The notes below the pieces were generated by a model. That model saw nothing but the letters and a program-made list of their open reading frames with translations. It had not been told where the DNA came from and did not search any database. DNA of 64,000 nt. Source: Coleophoma eucalyptorum (taxonomy: Eukaryota > Ascomycota > Leotiomycetes > Helotiales > Dermateaceae). The DNA lies in the NCBI GenBank assembly GCA_026120035.1, contig JALRME010000030.1, positions 124,001 through 188,000 on the forward strand. The letters are read 5' to 3'. The position numbers and the translations under genes are program-made. The number at the start of each line of letters is the position of its first letter. Position 1 is the first letter of the stretch. This document shows, in pieces, positions 55,341-64,000 of this stretch.

Positions 55341-57257
55341 ATGCGCCTGCTTCACACGACGAATTTCTGTCTAGAGGAGTTCTTTGAAGACCAGACGCCG
55401 CCATACGTCGTTCTTTCCCATACCTGGGCCGACGGCGAAATTTTATTTACAGACATCGGCGCTGGGACCTATAAGAGTAAAGGACAGTGGAGTAAGGTAG
55501 AAGGCACTTGCAGAAAGGCACGCGAGGACGGGTATTCTTGGGCATGGATCGATACATGTTGCATCGATAAGACAAGCTCTGCCGAACTCTCAGAGGCGAT
55601 CAATTCCATGTATCGCTGGTACGAGAGGGCAGATGTTTGTTATGTCTACCTTGCAGACTACCCAGAATCCCACGCCCTCCCCGAGGTGGCACTAAAGCAG
55701 TGTCGATGGTTTCGCAGAGGCTGGACTCTGCAGGAGCTTCTCGCGCCCACGTATGTGGAATTCTATGACCCTTATTGGAAGGAGATTGGCACGAAATTTA
55801 GCCTTTCATCAGCCATTGCAAAAATTACAGGTATAGAGATTGATGTTCTTCTTAAACGGAGGAAGGTTAGTCAGTGTACTGTCGCCTATCGGCTCTCTTG
55901 GATGGCTGGTAGGCACACGAGCCGGGGAGAAGACAAAACCTACGCATTGTTAGGAATATTTGACATCAGTCTGCCGCTACTATATGGTGAAGGTACTGGG
56001 AGGGCTTTCCTGCGGCTGCAAGAAGAGATTTTGCGGAACTTCGATGACCATTCTCTGCTGCTATTTACTCATGGTGCTGAAGAAAGCGATGGCCTCACGC
56101 CTATTCTTGCGAGTTCGCCGGATGATTTCTGCCGTTTACCACTATGTAAGCATAGTAAACTGGACTATGCGAAGATGGAGGTATCTCACGACGACTTTCA
56201 TGGATTTGAGCGCCAGGACTCTTCACTACCGTCAATGCAGAAGCTCTCGGGTTTGATGTCGAATATGGCTTTGGCATCTAAGCCAGGCCACCTAACAATA
56301 CCGCTTTGGATATGCCAAAATGACATGATCAGGAGCATAATCCCAACCGAGACAGATGACTTGAAACGTGAGGCTCGATCATGGGAAAAGCACCACTATC
56401 GGCTATTTGACACCACGAAAAGAGTGATCTTCCCAGTGCGATCCTTCAAGGTGAGGAACTACAGCCTAGCATTATTGAATATCTGCGTTGGTGTCGACCA
56501 GAATAAGCATTTGAGAATGGCTCTCAGGTTATGTCATGCCACAAACAAGTCAGACTATTCATTCTCACGGAAGACACCTGAAATTCTATGCGTTGACTAC
56601 AAGAATCAAATGGAGATCATGGAATTAGCAATGTATCGAACAGTGCATCTTCAAGTCCGCGAAGTGCTGCAAAGTTCTGCTCTGCGACTACCAGTCCTAA
56701 ACTCAAAAATACTCTTTGTTGAAGCACCTGTTCGGCTATGCGCCTTCTATTTCGTGAGAAGGGGAAAGAAAGCAGAGTTAGAAGGAGTGGCCGTGTTTCC
56801 ACTCGATGGAAGCATGTCTGTGCAAGACGGAGTATATCTCTCCGTAGCTTTTGACATTGGGTCACCTACCCGCCACCCAAACATGACGGCCGAGATAGTG
56901 ACTAGCAAGAGTCCACGAGAAGCCTTGTACAAATACATATCCTGGGTGCGTGCGCGTTGTTATTCGCACTTCGTCAAGACTGAACCACCTACCGATCGGC
57001 TGCGTTTGCAGCACGAGGGCCGACAACTCAAGATTTCTCTCCGGCGCTGTCTGGGCAATAGTGCAGGTCGTTTTATGTCCTTTAAACTTGCAGTTTCGGA
57101 AGACAGCTGTGAAAGACGTGTTTATACCTCTGAAATTGTTGCCGACACCGAATGGGGCGAGCTCCTTGATTTCGGGTCAGCCGTTTTCCCAGAGAGGCTC
57201 AATGAAACGATAAGCATGTCCAAAAGCCTCCCCCACACGCGTTATATAGAAGACTGA
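55341..57257 (+). CDS. HET-domain protein (heterokaryon incompatibility type)
   Basis: This is a single-exon gene of 638 aa. The HET domain occupies about residues 22-165 with its conserved blocks: YVVLSHTWADGEILF, AWIDTCCIDKTSSAELSEAI, MYRWYERADVCYVYLADY and RGWTLQELLAP. It is followed by the segment usual in this family, SRGEDKTYALLGIFDISLPL and LYGEG (about 195-215). The C-terminal 400 residues contain no NACHT, WD40 or ankyrin repeats and no known fold that I can see. HET proteins trigger programmed cell death on non-self recognition in filamentous fungi; many single-domain members have no known role. The lack of a recognition module suggests either a stand-alone effector or an uncharacterised sensor region. 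No transfer signs were noted. Confidence 0.92.
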   Translation: MRLLHTTNFCLEEFFEDQTPPYVVLSHTWADGEILFTDIGAGTYKSKGQWSKVEGTCRKAREDGYSWAWIDTCCIDKTSSAELSEAINSMYRWYERADVCYVYLADYPESHALPEVALKQCRWFRRGWTLQELLAPTYVEFYDPYWKEIGTKFSLSSAIAKITGIEIDVLLKRRKVSQCTVAYRLSWMAGRHTSRGEDKTYALLGIFDISLPLLYGEGTGRAFLRLQEEILRNFDDHSLLLFTHGAEESDGLTPILASSPDDFCRLPLCKHSKLDYAKMEVSHDDFHGFERQDSSLPSMQKLSGLMSNMALASKPGHLTIPLWICQNDMIRSIIPTETDDLKREARSWEKHHYRLFDTTKRVIFPVRSFKVRNYSLALLNICVGVDQNKHLRMALRLCHATNKSDYSFSRKTPEILCVDYKNQMEIMELAMYRTVHLQVREVLQSSALRLPVLNSKILFVEAPVRLCAFYFVRRGKKAELEGVAVFPLDGSMSVQDGVYLSVAFDIGSPTRHPNMTAEIVTSKSPREALYKYISWVRARCYSHFVKTEPPTDRLRLQHEGRQLKISLRRCLGNSAGRFMSFKLAVSEDSCERRVYTSEIVADTEWGELLDFGSAVFPERLNETISMSKSLPHTRYIED

Positions 57258-57557
57258 CCAGTTTTGGCTGGGAATGATTATCAAATTATGCTTAAAGTTA
57301 GCCTTTCTAACTTATGTTTACTGATATATGACTCTAAGAATGGTAAAAACATCGGCTTGCGATTTATATTTGGTCGGGCAGGGAAGGCTAATGCCCAACA
57401 TAGATAACAGCAGCGAGACTTGCTTGGTAGCAGAAGATATTGCAAGCAATCATATCCATTCATTCCGGTCATGTTGTAGAATCTAGGTAATGGTACAATG
57501 TGCCGTCTTTGGTGCTTTTTTCATTATACAGATGGTATCTAATTGTCCTCACATCGC
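57258..57557. other. Intergenic region, 300 bp
   Basis: This is the shared 3' flank of the convergent HET and cct2 genes. Nothing else is visible. Confidence 0.6.
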
Positions 57558-59252
57558 TCAACGCTCCCGTTTCCTTGGCGCACTGCGGATGATATTGTCT
57601 ACCCGAAGAAGAAGCTGTACGAAAATTAGTATAGATTACAAAACTTTGGTATATGGGGAAGACTAACCTCTGCTGCCTCCGAGGCTGACGAAACAACTGC
57701 CTTCTTCAGCTTGTAGCTCTCAATAACACCAAGTTCGCGCATATCAGTAATACCACCACCTGGGGTAAGGAGGTCAAGACCGTATGTAGTCATACCATCG
57801 TAGATAGCAGTTCGAAGCTTGGCAACAAGGTCACTGGAATCATAACCAGCGTTGTCTGCCAAGATGGTTGGTAATTGACGAAGGGCAACGGCAAAGGCTC
57901 CAACGGCGATCTGCTTCTTTCCGTCTACCTTCAACGCAGCTCCCTCCACAGCCTTAGCCATCAACATCTCTGCGCAACCTCCACCAAGAGTTGTTCTTGG
58001 CTCCTTAACGGTTTGTGACAGAACCGCTAGAGCGTCGTGAAGTGATCGTTCGGCTTCGTCCAGGAGTTGCTCAGTAGCACCTCTCAAGACAATGGTACAA
58101 GCTTGACCCGCAGCAACACCAGAGAACTTGATGAGGGTGTCCTCACCAATAATGACCTCCTCAATCAAATCACACTGACCGAGCTTTACTTGATCTGGGT
58201 GGTCAAAGGTTGATGTGATCTCTCCACCGGTAACCAGAGCCAATCTCTCGATACCATCAAAATCAGCGTGCTCAATAGACATAATGCCAGCATCGCTGAA
58301 CAGTTGCTCTGGCCAGTTGTAAATCAGCTGTCGGTTGATGAAGCAGTTAATTCCATGTGCCTTGATCTTGTCGACCTTTGCCTTCATCTTGTCTTTCTCT
58401 GCCTTCTCCAACTCAGCCAACTTTCCAGTAGAACCAACCTTAACACGAGCACCAAAAATCTTGATTTTGTCCGTGTCCATTGCCGTGTTTGCAACCAAGA
58501 TTTTAGCCTTCTCTAACCTCTTTGGTTGGTTGACACCTATCCGCTTATCCAGAATAAATCCTTCATCAAGATATGAGTCGTTCAGCTTTCCACCAGCCTT
58601 CTTGATGATCTGAATATGACTGAGATCCGCAGATCCACTCAACCTCAACACAGCATCACAAGCTAGCTCTGCGAAATGATTTCGGTCTTGGGATAGGACT
58701 TTGGAGCTCAGTGTTGTCTTCGCAATAGCTAATAAATCCTTCTTGAATGCCTCTGGGTCCTTGCTATGGTCCACAGCAGACTTCTCCAAAGCTGCCAATG
58801 CTGCCTGGCTGGCTATTCTGTAACCTTCGATGATTGTCTGTGGATGAATCTTCTTGTCGACCAACTTCTCAGCTTCTCGTAATAGCTCAGCAGCCAATAC
58901 TGTGACAGATGTAGTTCCATCTCCAACCTCGTCGTCTTGAACCTTTGAAATGTTGACAAGGACTTTCGCAGCAGCGTTGTCAAGCGCAATAGACTTTAGG
59001 ATGGTGGCACCGTCGTTTGTAACCATGATCTCGCCCGTAGATGCTGATTGTAAAATCTTGCTATTTAAGCATTAGTAAAAGCACATTTCTATAACTAAGA
59101 ACGTCTACTTACTCCATTCCCTTTGGTCCCAGAGTGCTCTTCACCAAATCTCCAACGGCAATAGCTCCAACGAAGGCGGAAAGACGTGCATTCTCTCCCT
59201 TCTCCTCGGTCGTTCCATCATCAAAGATCTGCGTTGGGTTGAAGGAGGCCAT
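57558..59252 (-). CDS. cct2: Chaperonin-containing TCP-1 subunit beta (CCT2)
   Basis: Exons 59252-59113, 59060-57668 and 57614-57558. Introns of 52 and 53 nt are needed to join GPKGM to [10 protein letters not shown] and SEAAE to [12 protein letters not shown]. The product is 529 aa, the family length. Group II chaperonin motifs are present: [24 protein letters not shown] and the late GGGCAEM. The C-terminal end [15 protein letters not shown] identifies the beta subunit rather than another CCT paralogue. It forms part of the cytosolic TRiC ring, which folds actin, tubulin and other proteins using ATP. The gene is divergent from eIF3b with 385 bp between start codons. Confidence 0.96.
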
Positions 59253-59637
59253 TTTGTATCTTGTTGGGTCACTTTTGTCAGAAACAAAAAAGTTGACCTC
59301 GTCGTCGCGATTGCATCTGGAGAGACGCGATTTTCAGTCATCCGCGCGCTAGGGCGGCTCCTTAGCGAGGCCACCAAAAAATAACCCACGGAGATGCAAC
59401 AAAAACACTTCAGGATTTGCTTGTGATTATATCTTTGGGCAGATTCATACATTCAGACTTTCTACAAATTTACTGCGGCTTTCACCATCAAAAGCGCGTA
59501 ACTTCAGTGTCCAAATTTCGTAAAATACCGCCTCTTTACCACTAGCGCTTCCAAGTGGGGTCAAAATCGCACGCTGTACCCTCGATTTTCCTCAACTTCA
59601 ATTCAGTTCAGTCGACAGCACACAATAAACCGCAATC
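59253..59637. promoter_or_regulatory. Bidirectional promoter of cct2 and eIF3b
   Basis: Only 385 bp separate the two start codons, so core promoter elements and both 5' UTRs are packed together. No strong TATA box is seen, as is common for housekeeping genes. No ORF of note. Confidence 0.65.
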
Positions 59638-61963
59638 ATGGCGCCGAGTTTCGATCACCTACCAGACCCTGAGGAGGATGAATACGATGAAGAGGAGGAG
59701 CTCGACTTTTCAGATCTGCACGAACGCTTCGAAGTACAGCTTGAACAAGGTCTGGATGCCTTTGTCGTGGTGGATGGACTGCCAGAGGTCAACGAGGAGA
59801 CAAAGCCAAAGCTGGTGAAGTTCTTGATGAGGAAGTTGAATGCTGTTGGAAAGGTCAAGGAGGATTCTGTGCACATGCCTATCGGTGACGATGGAAAATC
59901 ATACAAGTTTGTCGCAAACATGCACATTTGCAAAGCGCTATACTGACCTTGCTAGGTTCGCCTTCGTTGAATACTCCTCACCTGCCGAAGCTGTTGCTGC
60001 GTGCAAGGCCCTTGATATGGTTGCTCTTGACAAGAAACACACCCTTAGAGTCAACAAGCTGACCGATATTGACCGTTATGGACGAGAAGGCCGTATCGAT
60101 GAGAACTACACCCCTCCTAAGATCGAAGACTTCACCGAGAAGGAGCACTTGCGCTCATGGTTGGCAGACCCAAGTGGACGTGGGCGAGATCAATTCGTGA
60201 TGTACAAGGATAATGGCGTTGGTGTGTACTGGAACAACGAGAAAGATGCGCCAGAGCCTATTGTGGAAAGACAACACTGGACTGAATCTTTCGTGCAATG
60301 GTCGCCACAAGGAACATTTTTGACATCAATGCATCAACAAGGTGTACAACTCTGGGGTGGTCCGTCATGGACCAGACAAAAGCGATTTGCGCATCCTTTC
60401 GTTAACTTGGTAGATTTCTCCCCAGGAGAGAAGTACCTTACAACTTGGTCAAATCGCCCTATCTCGATTCCAGAGGATGGTCACCCAGCCTTGTCCGTCG
60501 ATGACGATGGCATGAACTACGTTATCTGGGATATTGAGACCGGCAAGCCTCTTCGTTCTTTCGCCAACTTGGACCTTCCAAGCACCAGCACTGATGAGGC
60601 TGGCCAACCTGTCAAGAGGAAGATTCAATGGCCAGCATTCAAGTGGTCTGCAGATGATAAATACGTTGCAAGAATCACACACGGCACATCAATTTCAGTC
60701 TATGAACTCCCACGAATGGGTCTTCTTGATAAGAAACCAATCAAGATTGAGGGTGTCATGGACTTCGACTGGGCTCCAGCAACACCACATCGAGAAGGTG
60801 TCAAGACCTATGAACAGCTTTTCTGCTACTGGACTCCTGAATTGGGCAGCAACCCTGCCAAGGTCGCCTTGATGAGCATTCCTTCCAAGGAAGTCGTCCG
60901 AACACTTAACCTTTTCAGCGTTACTGATGCAAAGCTCCACTGGCAATCAGATGCCTCTTTCTTGTGCGTAAAGGTCGATCGTCACTCAAAGTCAAAGAAG
61001 TCACTAGCTACGAGTTTAGAAATTTTCCGTGTGCGAGAGAAGGGAGTACCTGTAGAAGTTGTGGACTCGATCAAGGATACTGTCATTAACTTTGCTTGGG
61101 AACCTAAGGGTGATCGATTCGTTATCATCACCACCGCTGAGGTTGTCGCAGCCACTGCTGTCCCACCAAAGACATCAGTTGCGTTTTACTGCCCAGAAAA
61201 GGTCAAGGGTAACTTCGTTGGAAACTTCAAGCATCTTCGAACATACGACAAAAAGAACAGCAACGCAATCTACTGGTCGCCGAAGGGACGATTCGTCATC
61301 GTAGCAACTGTCCACTCCCAGATTAGCTCCGACATGGAGTTCTTCGACATGGACTTTGAGGGTGAGAAGCCCGAGAGTGACAAGGACCTGACTGCGAACT
61401 TGCAGCTTATGAACACTGCTGAGCATTACGGTGTCACTGACATCGACTGGGACCCAACCGGAAGATTCGTCGCAACCAGTGCCAGTATGTGGAAGCACAC
61501 TGTAAGTCAATTCTCGAATGCCATTCTCTACAATACTAACAATTAATAGATGGAGAACGGTTACCACCTGTACGATTTCAAGGGTGAGCAACTCCGCGAA
61601 GAGCCAGTCGAGAAGTTCAAGCAATGGATCTGGCGACCAAGGCCACCAACGTTGCTTACCAAGGAGGAGCAAAAGCAAATCCGTAAGAACCTCCGTGAGT
61701 ACAGCAAAGTCTTCGAGCAGGAAGATCAAGATCGTGGTGCTTCAGCAGATGCAGCAGTCGTTGAGAACAGACGCAGACTCTTGGATGAGTGGCTTGCATG
61801 GAGAGCTGGTGTTGAGGAGGATCTCAAGGAAGAGAAGGAGGCCCTTGGTCTTCCAGATGATCCTCTGGATGCGCTACTTGGCAAGCCTGATGAGTCCGAG
61901 TCCCAAGTTATTGAGGAGATTGTGGAGGAGATTGTTGAAGAGACCGAGGAGATCATCTCATGA
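59638..61963 (+). CDS. prt1: Translation initiation factor eIF3 subunit b (Prt1)
   Basis: Exons 59638-59906, 59956-61501 and 61550-61963; introns are 49 and 48 nt. The product is 742 aa. The N terminus is acidic ([18 protein letters not shown]). An RRM spans about residues 41-127 ([11 protein letters not shown] ... [19 protein letters not shown]); the first intron lies inside it. A large WD40-like propeller follows (about 180-600; [41 protein letters not shown]). The C-terminal helical tail ([20 protein letters not shown]) would contact other eIF3 subunits. eIF3b is the scaffold of eIF3 on the 40S ribosome. The protein ends with an unusually acidic stretch, [16 protein letters not shown]. Confidence 0.97.
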
Positions 61964-63277
61964 GGAAAACTTACAGAAGATTGATTTATTTGGTTTCGCC
62001 CATTTTTTGTTTTTCACTTTAATGTACAGGGTCGGAGTCACTTTTTGCTGGGCTGGCTTTACATGCATGTGTTCTGGGTGATGATGAATCTCGACAGGTA
62101 GCTGGTACCTTGCGGCATAGCATGGAAGTTGATAAAAATAGCCACGTAGAGCAATGAGAGTGAAAAGTACGAAAGTTCTAAGAGCCATTACTTCTGGATC
62201 GTGAATTTCATAGTCTTTTTACCCAAAGATCATTCGCACAAGTACACATCAATCAACCCTCCCCCTATGCTTATTTAGACTGACATCGGTCAATATGACC
62301 GCAACTAAGGTTATAAGGACCCCAACACAAGGACAGCGCGCAAAAGATGGTAGCTAAGATTTCAAGTATACCTAGCATAAAGATAGAGCGCAGCCAGTGG
62401 TCAACCTTGGTTACACATGAATAAGTGTGGCTGTCTTCCGGACAACTAAATCAACTGAGGTTGTTGTCTCAGGTAGAGTATTTACTAGAAGTAGGAGGGC
62501 CATCTGACTCAAACAATTATCCTAAGCAGAGCCCGAAGTACGAATCTCTGCTGTTCAGGCTAATAGTCGCTTGAAAACGGCTATTAGGAGTAACTCACTG
62601 ACACAGCACCAGCTCCGTTCACAATGGCCCATTTGAGCCAGTGGATTATTCTGTCTATTTCAAGTACTTCTGTTGATAAACTACAGAGGTTCCAATTCAA
62701 AAAGAGCCAGCCACACCTGGCTGATCAGCTCAGTTTGCCTTATAGAACCCCCCCCCCCTGAGTCCTCGCAGCCCAGTTAGTCTCTCGTGCATCCATTACC
62801 GGCATGTCAAAAGATTTCGTGCTGAATGGGTGCCATGTTTTCTTACCAAAGTCTTTTAGGTCCAAGCACTTATTGCAAGTAGAAAATAATTAGGAGACGG
62901 TGTCTTGTAAACTTATATGTTCCATTTCACTTTTTAAGAAAGCGACTAAACCACCATCTTATTGGACCTGCTAAGTAATAAAAACACCTTTATTTCTTGA
63001 GAGATTCTCATTTGAATATAAAGATCACATATACTAGGTACCTCGACTCAGCTGGTCGTTGGTCGGCTAATTGCATATTTTGCGTCTTCGCAATAAACGA
63101 GCAGACTGTAATGTTGTTGATTCTTTCAGGCATATCCATCATGTGATTAAAGGATGACTCCTCTCATCTTACATCCCACTTCTTAACCTGCATCTCTAGT
63201 ATTTACCCTTTTCCATCCCCCATATTTTGATATAATTACCTCATTTAATCCTGTTTTAGAGAATTGAACCCTTCACT
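61964..63277. other. Intergenic region, 1314 bp
   Basis: This follows eIF3b and leads to the deaminase gene. It contains an 11-base C run at 62748-62758 and is otherwise AT-rich with no ORF of note. I see nothing functional beyond flanking regulatory DNA. Confidence 0.6.
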
Positions 63278-63778
63278 ATGACTTCCACAAAAGCCTCCAC
63301 ATCGCCAACCTTTCCATCAGAACTCCATGCTTTAATTCAAACCGCGACTGATATTCTCTCAACCATCCCCGCCTCCAATCCACCTCTGGCGACCGACCAT
63401 ACTGTTGCCTCCGCGGCCCTTGCAGCCGATGGACGTGTCTTCACGGGCATCAACATGTTTCACTTCGCGGGAGGCCCATGTGCGGAGAACGTGGCGTTAG
63501 GAAATGCCATAGCCGGTGGTATCTCCTCTGCATATTCGCCCTCCTCTCCTAGTGCGCAGAAGGTGCTTTTAGAATTCATCGTAGCTGTTGCTTCAGATGG
63601 GAGAGGTGTAATCAGCCCTTGCGGGAGGTGTAGGCAGATGTTGATGGATTATTTCCCGGGGATTAGGGTTGTGGTCCAAGATGAAGAGGGGGTGTTGAGA
63701 TGTTTGGATATCAAGGAGCTTTTGCCCTTTGCTTATGTGCCGAAGGCCTTTAGGAGGAATGGTGTGGTTGTAGACTGA
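63278..63778 (+). CDS. Cytidine-deaminase-fold protein close to blasticidin-S deaminase
   Basis: This is a single-exon gene of 166 aa. The cytidine deaminase signature is complete: Cys68-Ala-Glu70 (GGPCAE; zinc ligand and catalytic Glu) and PCGRC with Cys115 and Cys118 as the other zinc ligands. The surrounding sequence (DHTVASAALAADGRVFTGIN, FHFAGGPCAE, RGVISPCGRCRQ, IKELLPFAYV) follows blasticidin-S deaminase more closely than housekeeping cytidine deaminases, judged from memory. Blasticidin-S deaminases remove the amino group from the cytosine of the antibiotic. The protein is longer by an N-terminal extension and by a Ser/Pro/Ala insert (about 82-97). The true substrate, nucleoside or antibiotic, is not decided by sequence alone. 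Confidence 0.9.
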   Translation: MTSTKASTSPTFPSELHALIQTATDILSTIPASNPPLATDHTVASAALAADGRVFTGINMFHFAGGPCAENVALGNAIAGGISSAYSPSSPSAQKVLLEFIVAVASDGRGVISPCGRCRQMLMDYFPGIRVVVQDEEGVLRCLDIKELLPFAYVPKAFRRNGVVVD

Positions 63779-64000
63779 AAAATCGTGCAAGTGTGCATTT
63801 GTAAGTGAGTATAGAAATGCAACATAAGCGCTGCAAGTAGTCCCAAGGTGAAGAAGGTCAATATAAAGTGAAAGTAAAAGGGAGGAGGTTCAGTACGACA
63901 GATGATATGCATTGTTGAAGCAGAGCAGAGGGTACTAGTTTCAATTGAACGAGTTGCTGCTGTCTTCATCAATATTCTTTTTTTAGATATTGAAATGTTC
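63779..64000. other. 3' flank at window edge
   Basis: After the deaminase stop codon only short ORFs remain on either strand. No gene is seen before the window ends. Confidence 0.5.

Overview
The window is nuclear DNA from a filamentous ascomycete. Most genes carry short introns (about 44-80 nt, one of about 200 nt) with GTRNGT donors and YAG acceptors. There are several fungal-specific transcription factors (Zn2Cys6 and C2H2/fungal_trans), a HET-domain gene, pectin-degrading CAZymes and an UNC93-like carrier. A Pezizomycotina member, perhaps Leotiomycetes, fits best, but the class is an inference. I joined exons by hand from splice sites and protein-family continuity; no RNA evidence was available.

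Left third (1-21.7 kb) is accessory. It opens with the 3' end of a transcription factor, then a divergent pair of secreted arabinan-degrading enzymes (GH43 and GH93) around one promoter. Next come an mpaB-like membrane protein, a C2H2 regulator overlapping tail-to-tail with an MDR reductase, a FAD oxidoreductase of the DAO type, a nine-exon UNC93-like transporter, a tRNA-Arg(ACG), and two divergently transcribed Zn2Cys6 regulators.

The middle (22.9-37 kb) is mostly housekeeping: succinate dehydrogenase iron-sulfur subunit (SdhB), a Bem46-like alpha/beta hydrolase, a LYAR-type nucleolar zinc-finger protein, an NFX1/FAP1-type zinc-finger protein, and a TBC-domain protein with atypical catalytic positions. 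About 7.4 kb follow (37.0-44.4 kb) in which I see no convincing gene.

The right part (44.4-64 kb) holds genes of protein synthesis and quality control: Hel2/ZNF598-type E3 ligase, a DEK_C/SWIB protein, the unfolded-protein sensor Ire1, chaperonin subunit CCT2 and, divergent from it, translation factor eIF3b. A HET-domain gene sits between ire1 and cct2. The window ends with a cytidine-deaminase-fold gene close to blasticidin-S deaminases.

I found no CRISPR array, rRNA, intact transposon or recognised viral gene. The best candidates for something new are the arabinan cassette with its flanking regulator, the small enzyme/transporter/regulator group at 4.3-14 kb that lacks a synthase, and the unusual TBC protein.
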